From Trichoderma breve (taxonomy: Eukaryota > Ascomycota > Sordariomycetes > Hypocreales > Hypocreaceae), in the NCBI RefSeq assembly GCF_028502605.1, contig NC_079235.1, positions 1,240,001 to 1,304,000 of the forward strand: 64,000 bases of DNA. The letters are read 5' to 3'. Below are positions 1-11,180 of the stretch, piece by piece (position 1 is the first letter of the stretch; every line of letters starts with the position of its first letter). Made by a program: the position numbers and the translations under genes. The notes under the pieces are model-generated. The model saw only the letters and a program-made list of their open reading frames with translations, did not search any database and was not told the origin of the DNA.

Positions 1-252
1 TTCTCGCTTCTAGGGACGTAAGAAGCGGTGAACTCTTCGGCAGTGGGCGGTTGGTCATACAAAAGTTACCCCGCGATAGTGACTGGGATTGGACGCTCAG
101 ACTCACCGAGACTTGCACGATAACGTTGCATTCGACTATTGCGAGGGCATTCGCTGCGAGAAAGTTGATACAAAAGAGTGTCTTTTGCCTTTTTTGATCC
201 TCCCGAATCACCTTGAAGCCCGGTTTAGGATTTACGCAAGCGCATAGAAGCC

Positions 253-3200
253 ATGGCCGATTTTCGGCAGCTGGCACTCGACTTTGTCCTCGAGGAAGAT
301 GAAGCCAAACTAACAGAATTGGCCCAGAGAGCGGCCAAAGGTATGCTTTATTTGAAGATTGGAGATGTGGGTTAGTCTAACATGAGGTCATCTGTAGAGC
401 TTGAGACAGGTCCGGCCAATTCCAACCCTGTTGCACGTTGGGTAGAGGCTGTCCAGCCATGGATGCCGGGTAACAACGAGACTGAGGATGCACAAGAAAC
501 TCCAGACTGGACATCAAGAGCAAAAGGTGAGAAGATGGCTCTCATTCTATAGTCACCTTGATGCTGTGCTAACATAAATGTGGCTCAGCTTTGGAGTTTT
601 TATCTCATACACTGGATTTTGTGAAACCGGATCTCCTGAAATTGAGCCAAGGTAAATCCATGGTCCTTACAAGCTGCCACAAGGTCAATTCGACTTACAC
701 TGTTTTCTAGTGAAGCTCTTGATTGCCTTCTTCGGCGCCATGCTTGACATTGATCACAAAGCTGGCATCCTAGCTTCGGCCTCGGCCTTGTCTCGGATTA
801 TAGCCATGAAGGCCTTTCAATCTCAGAGTGGCTACGACATCATTGGTAAAGTGTGCGGCATGAAGGAAGACTTCCAAAGACAGACTATCAAGACTCGCCT
901 GGCAGTGTATGAGTTGCTGAGAACACTCATCTCTACCCCTGAAGTCGCGAGCAATCTCCAGCAACGGGACGGACCTTCCTCTGCATTCATGACCAACCTG
1001 TTGGAGCTGTGCCGGAATGAGAGAGACCCGGATTGCTTGATTGTATGGTTTGACATTCTGAGAATTTTTCTCCAACAATACGAGCCTACACAGGAGGTCC
1101 TCGAGGCCGTCTTTGCTGCTTTCAAGGCTTACTATCCCATCACCCTACCGCGCCTGTCGCAGAGTGGCCTTACTCCAGAAGACCTTAAATCTCAGCTTCG
1201 GAAATGCTTCTCATCGACATACCGCCTCGCATCTCTTGCATTACCATTTTTGATAGGTAAACTTGACCAAGGAGACGGCGTTACTGTCAATGTCAAGGTA
1301 AGCTGGTTCCGCTCCTTTTGTCTGTATTCAGTGAGTCTCATTGATTCTAGGTCGATGTTTTGAAAACTATCAAAGAGTGTCTCGAAGAGTACACGCACCC
1401 AGAAGAATCCATTATCCCATACGTTAGTCGGACCTGGGGTAGTCTCAAGTATGAGGTACGAAACGGGGAAATCGAGGATGCTATTTGGGCTACTCTCGAA
1501 GTGTTGAAAACGCTCGCAACAAAACTCAAGGGCGACGATCTCCGCAACTACACGCTGGATGTGACGCGCGACTGCGTTAATGACTTGTCGAATCCCATGT
1601 ACACTACTCCGGCTGGCCGCCTCATCGTCAGTGTTCTCAGCGCAAACCCGAGTGCATTCGTCCTCATGGTGGCGCCAACAATCACGCACCTCAAGGACAA
1701 TCTACGACACCGGAAATCAGTGACCCATAGTCAAGATTTGCTGAAAATCCTTAATGTCATCTTGGAAACTCGACTCCTCCTGTCGCAGACGCAGATGACT
1801 GATGAACAAAAGAGCGATTTTGTGTCCATTGATGGCATCTTTAAGAATCTTTACCATGACGTTTATAAAGGACCTGTCGCGCTTGGAAGCAACGAAAACG
1901 CCAATGTGGATGACATTAAGATTGCAACAGAGGCAGTTCAGGGAGCGGGTGCGTTGGTCTCTCAAGGAACCGTGCCACTCGGATTGGAGAAAGAAAGTGG
2001 GCTGCTTCTTCCTGAAGCAACGTGCTCTGAAGTCTGCCAAGCGCTTTTCGCCATTGCATTAAATGGGTTTGGTGGCCATTCTTCAAACTCGAACTCAGAT
2101 GATCTTCTGAATGAGACAGCAAAGGCCCTACACAGATCCATCCAGGCCTACGCACCGGGTTTCCGACCTTTGGTTGATCAGTTTGTGTCAGTCGCTCAAA
2201 GCAGTCGTAATGACCAGAGTGACGAAGCTGCCGAGAAAATCCAAAAGATTGGCTCTCTGTTGGCTTATATTGGATGCTCTGAATTGCCCAAGTCCCTTAT
2301 TGCTGGGAGAAATAACTTCTTGGCCCTGATTCATGTCATGACTACCGAGTTAATAGCGGCGATGAACGCAAAAGCTAGCCCAAAGATTTGGTGTGCGTTG
2401 GTTGTCGGTATTCAGACTATCTCACGCTACTTCAATGACGCTTGCTTGAAGCATAAGCCAGAGACGGACCAGGCTTTTGATGGTTCCATGTGGCTGTATC
2501 GGGTCACTTACAAGTATCCGGAGCTAAGAATCATTGCAGAGGAGGAAGATGACGGCTCTGCACCGAGTTACAATAGCCCAACACCGCAGAAAGAAACAAC
2601 CGTTACTGAGCTTCGCAATGACTTTTTGCTCGTTGCCCTGGTGGTTGTTCGGAGCCTTTATCGCCGCGCAACCGCCGCCGTAGGTCTTATCTCGGGCACC
2701 AAGACTCCGGCTCTTCAGCTCAGCAGGGACTTTGACGGCTCTGATAAGACATCTGAATATCAGTATCTCCATCTTGTCTCTGATTTTGCCGGGTTCGTTG
2801 TTCGCGAGATGGGCGAGGCTCAGCAGACTTCACTAAAGCTCGATCACTACTTTTTGAATCTTTTCCAAGAAGAACTAGTACCCGTCCCTGCTTCCGCTAC
2901 AGAGGAACAGAGAAAGGCTAAACTGGAGAACTATACTGATGAGCAAGGATCATCATGGGGTTGGTTGACGGAAAAGGCAGTGAATACTCTTTCTTTCGGG
3001 CTCTTAGAGGCTATGCGGCCGTCTATTATTGCAAAACTCGTGAGTCGTTCCCCTATTTCTTTCCAATCTTTCTAGCACTTCTAACTGTCCGATTAGTTTG
3101 ATTCTGGAGTTGCGCAAGAGCTTTTAATCAGTGGCACTTTGAGCGCCTCTCTCACCCAGAACTCGGTCACCAGACCTGTAACCAGATCTATCCTGACCAT

Positions 3201-4110
3201 TCTGGCGAACAAGTACAAGGTTGAAAGCCTCGGATATCTGATGTCCAAATTGGAAGGCCGATTGGAAGCCTCCTTGAAAAACGCCCAAAACGCTTCTGAT
3301 AGTGATGATGCTTCGCGCTATCTAGAACAAGTATCTTCCATTTACGCAATTGTCAGCGGGCTGATTCGTCGCCCGGGCGGCACGCAAGCTCGAGCCCTGA
3401 TCCAGCGGCTACGCGATGTTCCTGGGAATGAAACTACCGGCCATCTACTGGCTCGAAGACTGGAGATGATTGTTGCGCCGCAAAAGTTCTTGGCAAAGGA
3501 GAACTTTGCCATTGTAAAGCCCCTCTGGACACAGAAGATTTACTTTGAATTAGTCAAGCCCATGCTTGACATTGCCACAAGTCAAGACGCCGAAGCTGGA
3601 AGTCAGCTTGTAAAGACCAATTATAGAATTGGCGTTTTGTCAATGGTTAAGCACATGCCATTTTCCATTTGGGAAGACGATTGCGTGGAGATTCTACGCG
3701 TATCAATGGCACTCTCGCAAAGCTTGGGCCCAGGCCCAGATACCCTGCCCACACTCGAAATCCTCAAAAAGATATTAGCAGAGTCACCAGACAAGGCCCA
3801 AGAATACGCCAAGAGCCTGATCAACATTTCACTGCCTTGCTTCTCACTCAAGGCCGCAGCACAGCTGACGCGGCCAGACTGGCTGCCCTCGGGCTACGTC
3901 CCGGCAAAGATGCGTCCCGAGGTCGAGGCTGAATGTGGAAAGCTGGCCCTGGAAGTTGTCGGTGCGCTGCCGAGGTTGTTCGAGTCGAGACACGTCGTGC
4001 CGTTTGTTCCACAGGTGCGGAGGGAGCTTTCCCTGGCATGCGGGCATCCGGTTCGGGATCTGCGGAGACTGGCGAGAATGGCCCGGGCCGCGTGGACGGA
4101 AATCAAATAA
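253..4110 (+). CDS. MMS19: MMS19/Met18 cytosolic iron-sulfur assembly factor
   Basis: HEAT-repeat scaffold of the CIA targeting complex, which hands Fe-S clusters to nuclear and cytosolic DNA-repair and replication enzymes; it is also linked to TFIIH. Six exons fit: 253-340, 398-526, 589-651, 711-1297, 1351-3039 and 3097-4110, giving 1189 aa, a normal length for the family. The N-terminal part (about 55-330) has the conserved MMS19_N signatures RAKALEFLSHTL and VKLLIAFFGAM followed by DHKAGI. The C-terminal half is helical HEAT-like and ends in the MMS19_C region. The ATG at 253 starts MADFRQLALDFVLEED, typical of fungal orthologues. All five introns are 53-62 bp. The next gene lies tail-to-tail. 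Function is from family knowledge; the identification is strong. Confidence 0.93.
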
Positions 4111-4592
4111 GGTAGGATGGAAAGTGGGACAAAGAACTTTAGAGCATTTTATAGAAATTTCGAGGAGATTTTGGAGGAAGATGTTGGGCGTTAGATCGGG
4201 CTGAAAATGGATAGAATTTGTGTGCTTTGTTGTAATGACACTAAATTGTTCCAGCCATGAACCACTCAATATGGTAGCATAGCATAGGTCTTCAATATTA
4301 TAGGGCTGCTATTACATATACTACCTCTTCTACAAGAATCTTGTCATTATCGAAATTTGTATCGCCTTTTGCAATCATCATAAGGGATATGTCCAGAAGT
4401 TCAACAAGCTTTTGCACGATCAATGTAGAAGAAAAGGCTCTTGATAAGGAGCAGTGCTCCTCACGACAGTAGGACAGGGGCAGCACAAAAGAAGAGGAAA
4501 GAAATCATAACCACAATTATATGTGCATCATTTATTCATTCATTGATTCAAATCCTTTCCCTATCCCTTTCCTTGCCACTCTTACCCTATCC
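4111..4592. other. convergent intergenic stretch
   Basis: Region between the stop codons of MMS19 and the class II aldolase gene. AT-rich and presumably holds both 3' untranslated regions. I see no further gene or repeat. Confidence 0.5.
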
Positions 4593-5762
<1,170 letters not shown>

Positions 5763-7078
5763 GGTGATGAGTGTAATGAGTGATGCTTTATGTGGAGTTT
5801 ATATGTAAGATAAGAGCCCAGATATTGTTCCTGTGCTACAGAGAGTATAGAGAGGGTATAGAGAAGAAGTATATAAACATGAAAAGGAATTGGATCTGGC
5901 TCAATGCCCAGCGAGCATCTCACGGGTGTTTATACTCTCTGGCACTCTCAGACACCCGCTGCAAGGGGTGGAGAGGCTTCCGATGACGGCCAATGGCAAA
6001 CCTCATGTTTGGACTGATGTGAAGCCTGACGTAAGTTGGGTTGGCCGAAACGCTGTAGTCAGCCGTTAGTGTCGTCGTGGATTTCCTATTCCAGGCCTGT
6101 GAGTTGCTCGCTGGTGCTTCTCATACTTGCATGTCTGCTTCGGTTGTTGGGCGCTTGCATGCAGTTAAGCGGCCGGGATATGGCTATATGCGGTGTTACC
6201 CCACTTGTCGGGCCGACATGCATGTATGCGGTACGGATAGCTTCGATTGCCTCTATTCTAGTCGGGCTATGGATTGGATTATTGGCTTTGGGTATCCACG
6301 GCTCACGGCTTTCTCTCCATTTTGGAAGACGAGGGGTATTCCGTGGTTTTATAATGACGCTTAAATGGTCTGGAGAAGGCGTGCAAATGTTGTTGCTAAC
6401 TCGGAGGGCGTTCCAATCGTGATCGGTCCGTATCTAAGAATTACCTGAAGTACTCTGTATTAGTAGATGATATGATATTAGGACTAAGGATAGCCGCGAT
6501 GAAATACATGGATTTTCCCCCACGCTTGATATGATATCAAAGGCAATTAATAATTGTGTTGAATTCATCGCGCCCTATAAAGACATAATCATGGCAGCGC
6601 TTCATTATTCAGGCGATGGAAATGTCTCCATTAAACGACCATCGCTTCCAGGGTACTAGCAGCGAATTAATGTAAGCAGCCGGGCCAATCTGCATGCAAG
6701 CCACCGCCGTAACACAAGCACAAGCACAGCATGAAGCACAAGTGTAAGCGTTAACCCACCACAAAGCCAACCACACAACTAAAATGCCAACTACATTGCT
6801 TCACGGATCGCAATTGATGAATGTAATAAACATGAAGATAGAATTATCGTAGAATACGTGTGCTTGATTGATATTTACATGGTTGAATAAATCCAATTCT
6901 CATTGACAATCATTTTCCCCTCATCCCAATTCGGCCACTTACACGACCCATAACTGGTGCTACGCCTCACATTATCTCATCTCTATGACATTTGATGACA
7001 TCCACGACAGCCACTCTCTCACCCTCAACCCCTCTCAAACACCAAACAGCCGTATTCACATATTCACAAACCAGCACA
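5763..7078. other. intergenic region, divergent promoters
   Basis: 1.3 kb between the divergent aldolase and nucleoside-deaminase genes. A TATA-like ATATAAA lies near 5874 on the aldolase side. A hydrophobic open frame at 6036-6422 has no recognisable domain and I do not call it. No repeat was seen. Confidence 0.4.
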
Positions 7079-7573
7079 ATGGTCAACAGAGAAGAAGCCC
7101 TCAAGCTCTGCGTCAGCCTCGCTCGTGAATCCCTCGAAGCAGGCGACTCCCCCTTCGGCTCCGTCCTAGTCGACGCCGACGGCAACATCCTCCAGAAAGA
7201 CCGCAACCGCATCGTCACAGGAGAAGCAGGAAACTTCCAGGCCGACGCGACGCTGCACCCGGAACTGACGCTGGCTCGATGGGCGCAGCTCAACCTCACG
7301 CCCGAGGCCCGCGCCTCCGCCATCGTGTACACGTCCGGAGAGCACTGCGCCATGTGTGCAGCCGCCCACGCGTATGTCGGGCTGGGCCGGATCGTGTATG
7401 TTACTTCCACGGCGCAGTACCAGAGCTGGATGGAGGAGGCTGGAGTCGGAAAGGGCCCTGTGGCGGCGCTTCCGATCAATGCTGTTGCGCCAAATATTCA
7501 GGTTGAAGGACCGATTCCGGGGTTAGACTTGGAGGTTAAGGCGCTGCATCAACAGAGATGGCAAAGGAGGTAG
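7079..7573 (+). CDS. zinc-dependent nucleoside/CMP deaminase-family protein
   Basis: Small cytidine/deoxycytidylate-deaminase-fold enzyme, 164 aa, single exon. Visible: PFGSVLVDADG (substrate loop, about 25-36), the zinc/proton-shuttle motif H60-P61-E62 (HPEL instead of the commoner HAE), and S86-G-E-H-C90-A-M-C93 supplying the two zinc cysteines. This arrangement resembles guanine deaminase/TadA-type fungal nucleoside deaminases; free base or nucleoside deamination is the likely activity, substrate unknown. I prefer the ATG at 7079 (context CACAATGG; MVNREEALKL starts the fold). An in-frame ATG at 6992 would add 29 low-complexity Ser/Thr-rich residues. Coding GC is clearly higher than the flanks. 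Confidence 0.85.
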   Translation: MVNREEALKLCVSLARESLEAGDSPFGSVLVDADGNILQKDRNRIVTGEAGNFQADATLHPELTLARWAQLNLTPEARASAIVYTSGEHCAMCAAAHAYVGLGRIVYVTSTAQYQSWMEEAGVGKGPVAALPINAVAPNIQVEGPIPGLDLEVKALHQQRWQRR

Positions 7574-9226
7574 CTGAGGGTGGAGGCGTCTATTCAGTAA
7601 ACTTGAGAATAGATTCTCTTGGATGTATCTATGGCTGCTGGGAGAAAGCGTTGTGGCTGGGTTATTAATAAGTCTTGAATCATGTTTCGATACAAACAGC
7701 TCAACCTTGTTTCTCAAATCTGTGTATCCGTCACTGTTCACCTTGTTCCTGTCCCAAGAACTTTGCTCTGTTCTAATGACAAACGGCCAGCTGCAGGCAT
7801 CCGATGTCCATTCCTTGGGAAACGCCGATTGCTCTTCATCAGTGCTTACGGGAGCATTGTCTGAGAAGTCTAGAGTAGGACTTTGAGGCCAGAGAGAGCA
7901 TTTTTACCTGAGTTTGCATGTGGATGGCATCTTACATGAACTTGCATTATACCTACCTATCTAGAAGCGTTTATGTATGCACATGCTATAAATACATGGG
8001 ACGCGGACATGTATGCGGGGTGGGGACTGGCGTGTTTGCATTTCTTTGTTTGAACATAGCAGCATCCGCCACCGCAAAGGGCAGCATCACCATGTATGTT
8101 AACATGGAGTCGATGTTAATGATTGGATTACATTTGTTCGCATCTCTGGCTAGTATCATGGCCGCGTTTGAGTAACACAGCACGTTCAAACGGAACTGGG
8201 CGTATATAAGGGGTCTGTGTAACACGCGTGCCTAGCATGGCTTTGAACACCTCTAGTGAAGAAGAAACTCGTTCGAACCGCCCTCAGAGGTGATCCATAG
8301 TAGCAGAAGTAATAGCAGTCTTCATACTTGTATTAACTTGAAGAAGCCCGGATGTTGGTGAATGGCAACGAACATTCACCCCTTCCCCGCCCCCTTTGCC
8401 TTTTCTAATTCTGTCCTCTCATCTTAGATCACGTCTTATCAATCTCTGATTGCTGCCTCAACGCAACTATTAAAGCAGTAACTGCCTCACGGATGAGAAC
8501 CGGAAAAGTTGACCAACGCCGGAAATCCTGTTGACGGCTGTCTGCAGTAATAATGAAGAAGAACAGATATATTTATACTAAATAATTTTGATATGAAACA
8601 TTCGGTAAATTGCCTCATTGTACCGTGTTCTAGAAGGCTGCCGTAGCTGGGACGTTTCAGTACAATCTCGCGCTAAGGAAATGGATTGTTGTATAATAGG
8701 AGATGGAAATAGACTAGATGCTTGTATAAAGCTGGAGTTTGAGGAGTACTTCACTTTGTGAGCTTCAATTTGGTCGGTAATTCTCCCATCGTTCCCGTTG
8801 ATAGAGAGTGTGCAAACGCTTTGATGGGCAAATCTGAAGCATCAGATACATGTATTCCCACCACGAGCTTCCGTGAGGCAGGTGGATGTCTAGAGGCAGA
8901 AATAGAAGGATGATTGATGCATTCCATGTCCATCTTGGTTTTCTGGGCTCATATCTTGGATTTGCCGCCGGTCTCGTGTTTCAGCATAGTTTTAGCAACA
9001 CGGGAGGAACGGGTACTGGCAACTGTAGTGACTGACGCGGCACCGTGACTATTGTTCGTCTGGGTTGCGCCATGGCTCTTCAGATGTGTATAGGAAGATG
9101 CCCTTCAACCCGAGCGAAGCATCTTGTTCATCCCGTGATTGTCAAAATATTGTAACGTTTAGTGCTTTCCCATTCTGCTGACAACTGCGAAGAGGGCAAC
9201 CTCCCTCCCATGACAAGTTACAGGAA
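7574..9226. other. gene-poor intergenic region
   Basis: 1.65 kb of AT-rich sequence upstream of the STAND-type domain gene. Only short open frames occur and none has a recognisable product. No clear repeat, tRNA or element was seen. Confidence 0.4.
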
Positions 9227-10343
9227 ATGACCGAACAGCCCGTCAAATGCCCATTCCCATGTTGGCGGAAGCCCGTTGCCAGCATCCTCCCTACGTTTAC
9301 CGCGCCCGTCTCGTCTGAGCAAAGCGCTACCATGACCACGCCCGAACAGGACATTACTCCAACGGCAATCGAATCGCCAGAAGAAAATGCTGCTCCAGCC
9401 ACGGCCGCCATGTCTGATGACAAAGTTGATGCATCGGCCATCCGGAAGAAGTTCTGGAGAAGGCTATTAGAGAATTTCCGGCTCCCAGGACTAAGAAACA
9501 CACCCACGTCTTCTCCGTCTACCGAAGAAGTTGGCGCAGGGCTGACCCTTGATGAGCTCTGGGATAAGCTATTTGATAATGGCCTTAGAAAAGAGAAATC
9601 ACAACGCCTTTACAGTCTATTAAAGTATGACTCTTGCAAGGATGGTATTCTTAAACTGTACAAGGCGTACGACGAAAGAGCGGACACCAAGTTTCTGACA
9701 GCCATCAAGCCCGTTGTGGAGGGCCTGCTTGCCTTCAGTCCAGGGATCACCTCCTTGGCCAAGGCTAACAAATTGTTACCATTAGTATGGGGAAGCATCC
9801 AGATCTGCTTAGAGGTGAGCGTTGTCCTTATCGCTCTCACCTCACATGAGCAACTACCATTTTTGCTGACTTTTTTGAAGAGCGCAAAAAGTATCTACAG
9901 TGTTTCCTCCAGCATTCAAGCTTTGCTTGATAGCCTTGACACAATGCTACCGCGGTTAAAAGAACACGTCGGTCTATACCCTGACAATGAGCGTCTGCGT
10001 AGAATAGCTTGCGATGTGTATGCAGTTTACGTGGACTCATGTATACAGACAGTCTTCTATCTTGAAAGGCGAGCTTTGAGTGAGTAGACCCGTAGTGCAC
10101 CGGCCGGCCTTTGCTTTGCTAACCAGTCTGAAAGAGAATTTCTTCTGGGAGTTGTGTCTTGCTTGCCGCGACAGCAGACGCTTTGCTGATGCAATGGACA
10201 AATTGGAAAAGCACGAAAGGGCTTTTCACCATGAGGCGGACCTGGCTTCTGCTACGGATGTGAAGGACATCCACACGGCCGTGAGCGGAAGAGCGCCTGA
10301 TTTGATCGCACCAGCCAATTCACAGAGTAGCATCCATGAGTAG
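9227..10343 (+). CDS. stand-alone STAND-type N-terminal domain protein (DUF7708-like)
   Basis: Resembles the helical N-terminal domain (Pfam DUF7708-like) that precedes NACHT or ankyrin modules in fungal STAND proteins; signature VWGSIQICLE, then DTMLPRLKEHVGLYPDNERLRR and VYVDSCIQTVFYLERR. I infer three exons: 9227-9814, 9881-10079 and 10135-10343, giving 331 aa. The first intron is 66 bp and in frame, but has donor GTGAGC, branch CTGAC and an acceptor at 9880, and its removal restores the family spacing. The second has donor GTGAGT and branch GCTAAC. The acceptor at 10134 keeps the frame, whereas the nearer AG at 10126 gives an immediate stop. The protein ends right after the domain with no NACHT P-loop, so it is either a genuine single-domain protein or the remnant of a larger one. 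Alternative starts are at 9332 and 9410. Confidence 0.6.
9815..9880 (+). other. in-frame 66-bp intron (predicted)
   Basis: GTGAGC donor, CTGAC branch point about 12 bases before the AG. It is a multiple of three with no stop, so an ORF caller reads through it and would insert 22 hydrophobic residues into the conserved domain. Confidence 0.65.
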
Positions 10344-11063
10344 CATACATAGTGATGTGACTGTGTATCGTGACAGGCGCCGGATGGAGAGGACTTGTAA
10401 GGAGGCTGAAGGGGAGGAGCATGTGGCTTGGCACACAATCTGGTTCTTCTGGTCATTTGGGTTCAATCTTGTGCTTCTTCGTGTGAGCGACGAGGTTGTT
10501 GGGTTCCAATGCTATTTTTGGTTTCTTTTGGTTAATGCTATTTTTGACTTGACTTGGCTTCACTTAGTTTTGTGTTATTTGGTTTATTTTTGGTTTGTTC
10601 CGGATTGGACAACACACTTCGTTCTTTCTTGTTCTAGACTGGGCATTGTCAGGCGTTCTTTCTCCTTTCTATACCGGGTGTTGCTGCGGGGTGGTTGGGC
10701 GGATCTATTGCTTATAGACTCTACTCTTTCTTTGTTCTTCACCTCAAATTAGAACAGAACAATGAAATTCTTTTCTTCTCGACTTCCACTTCCTTTGACA
10801 CGTGTGGCAAAGCCAAACAATCGAAGCAAGTGAAACACCAAAGACGGGATGGGTCTTGCAAGCATTGGAGTTTCGAGACGGCATCTCGACGGCGCAAAAG
10901 ACAAAAAAAGGGGGGGACTGCAAAGATGAGCTGGAGACGCATGTGCCACTGCGGTTCCTTTGCAGGCCGTTCAGATTTACAACACTCTTGAGCCAATGGA
11001 CTGGACAAGTTGCGATATTCATTTGAAAGGCGTTTGTTCACATCATGTCGAATTGCATCACAC
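10344..11063. other. T-rich intergenic region
   Basis: 720 bp between the STAND-like gene and the beta-lactamase-like gene. 10490-10640 is T-rich with repeated TTTTTGGTTT-like words. I looked for a downstream NACHT P-loop or ankyrin remnant of the preceding gene and saw none. Confidence 0.4.
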
Positions 11064-11080
11064 ATACCTAGGTATAAATA
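11064..11080 (+). promoter_or_regulatory. candidate core promoter: palindrome plus TATA box
   Basis: A perfect 12-bp palindrome ATACCTAGGTAT (11064-11075) overlaps TATAAATA (11073-11080), about 100 bp upstream of the ATG at 11181. The TATA spacing is reasonable for a fungal promoter with a short leader. The role of the palindrome is inferred. Confidence 0.4.
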
Positions 11081-11180
11081 TTGCCTCGAATTTCCAGTTG
11101 CATTGGCTCATCAGAATCACCAATATGCCCATTAGCGGCCTTTCTACTTCGCAACACTTGGAGACAAGATTCAAGACACA

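Noticed and set aside
6036..6422. 128-codon hydrophobic open frame between the aldolase and nucleoside-deaminase genes
   Set aside because: No recognisable family and overlapping alternative frames of similar quality.
8268..8278. GTTCGAACC resembling a tRNA B-box
   Set aside because: No A-box at the right distance upstream and no cloverleaf stem pairing; the similar word near 42674 also fails.
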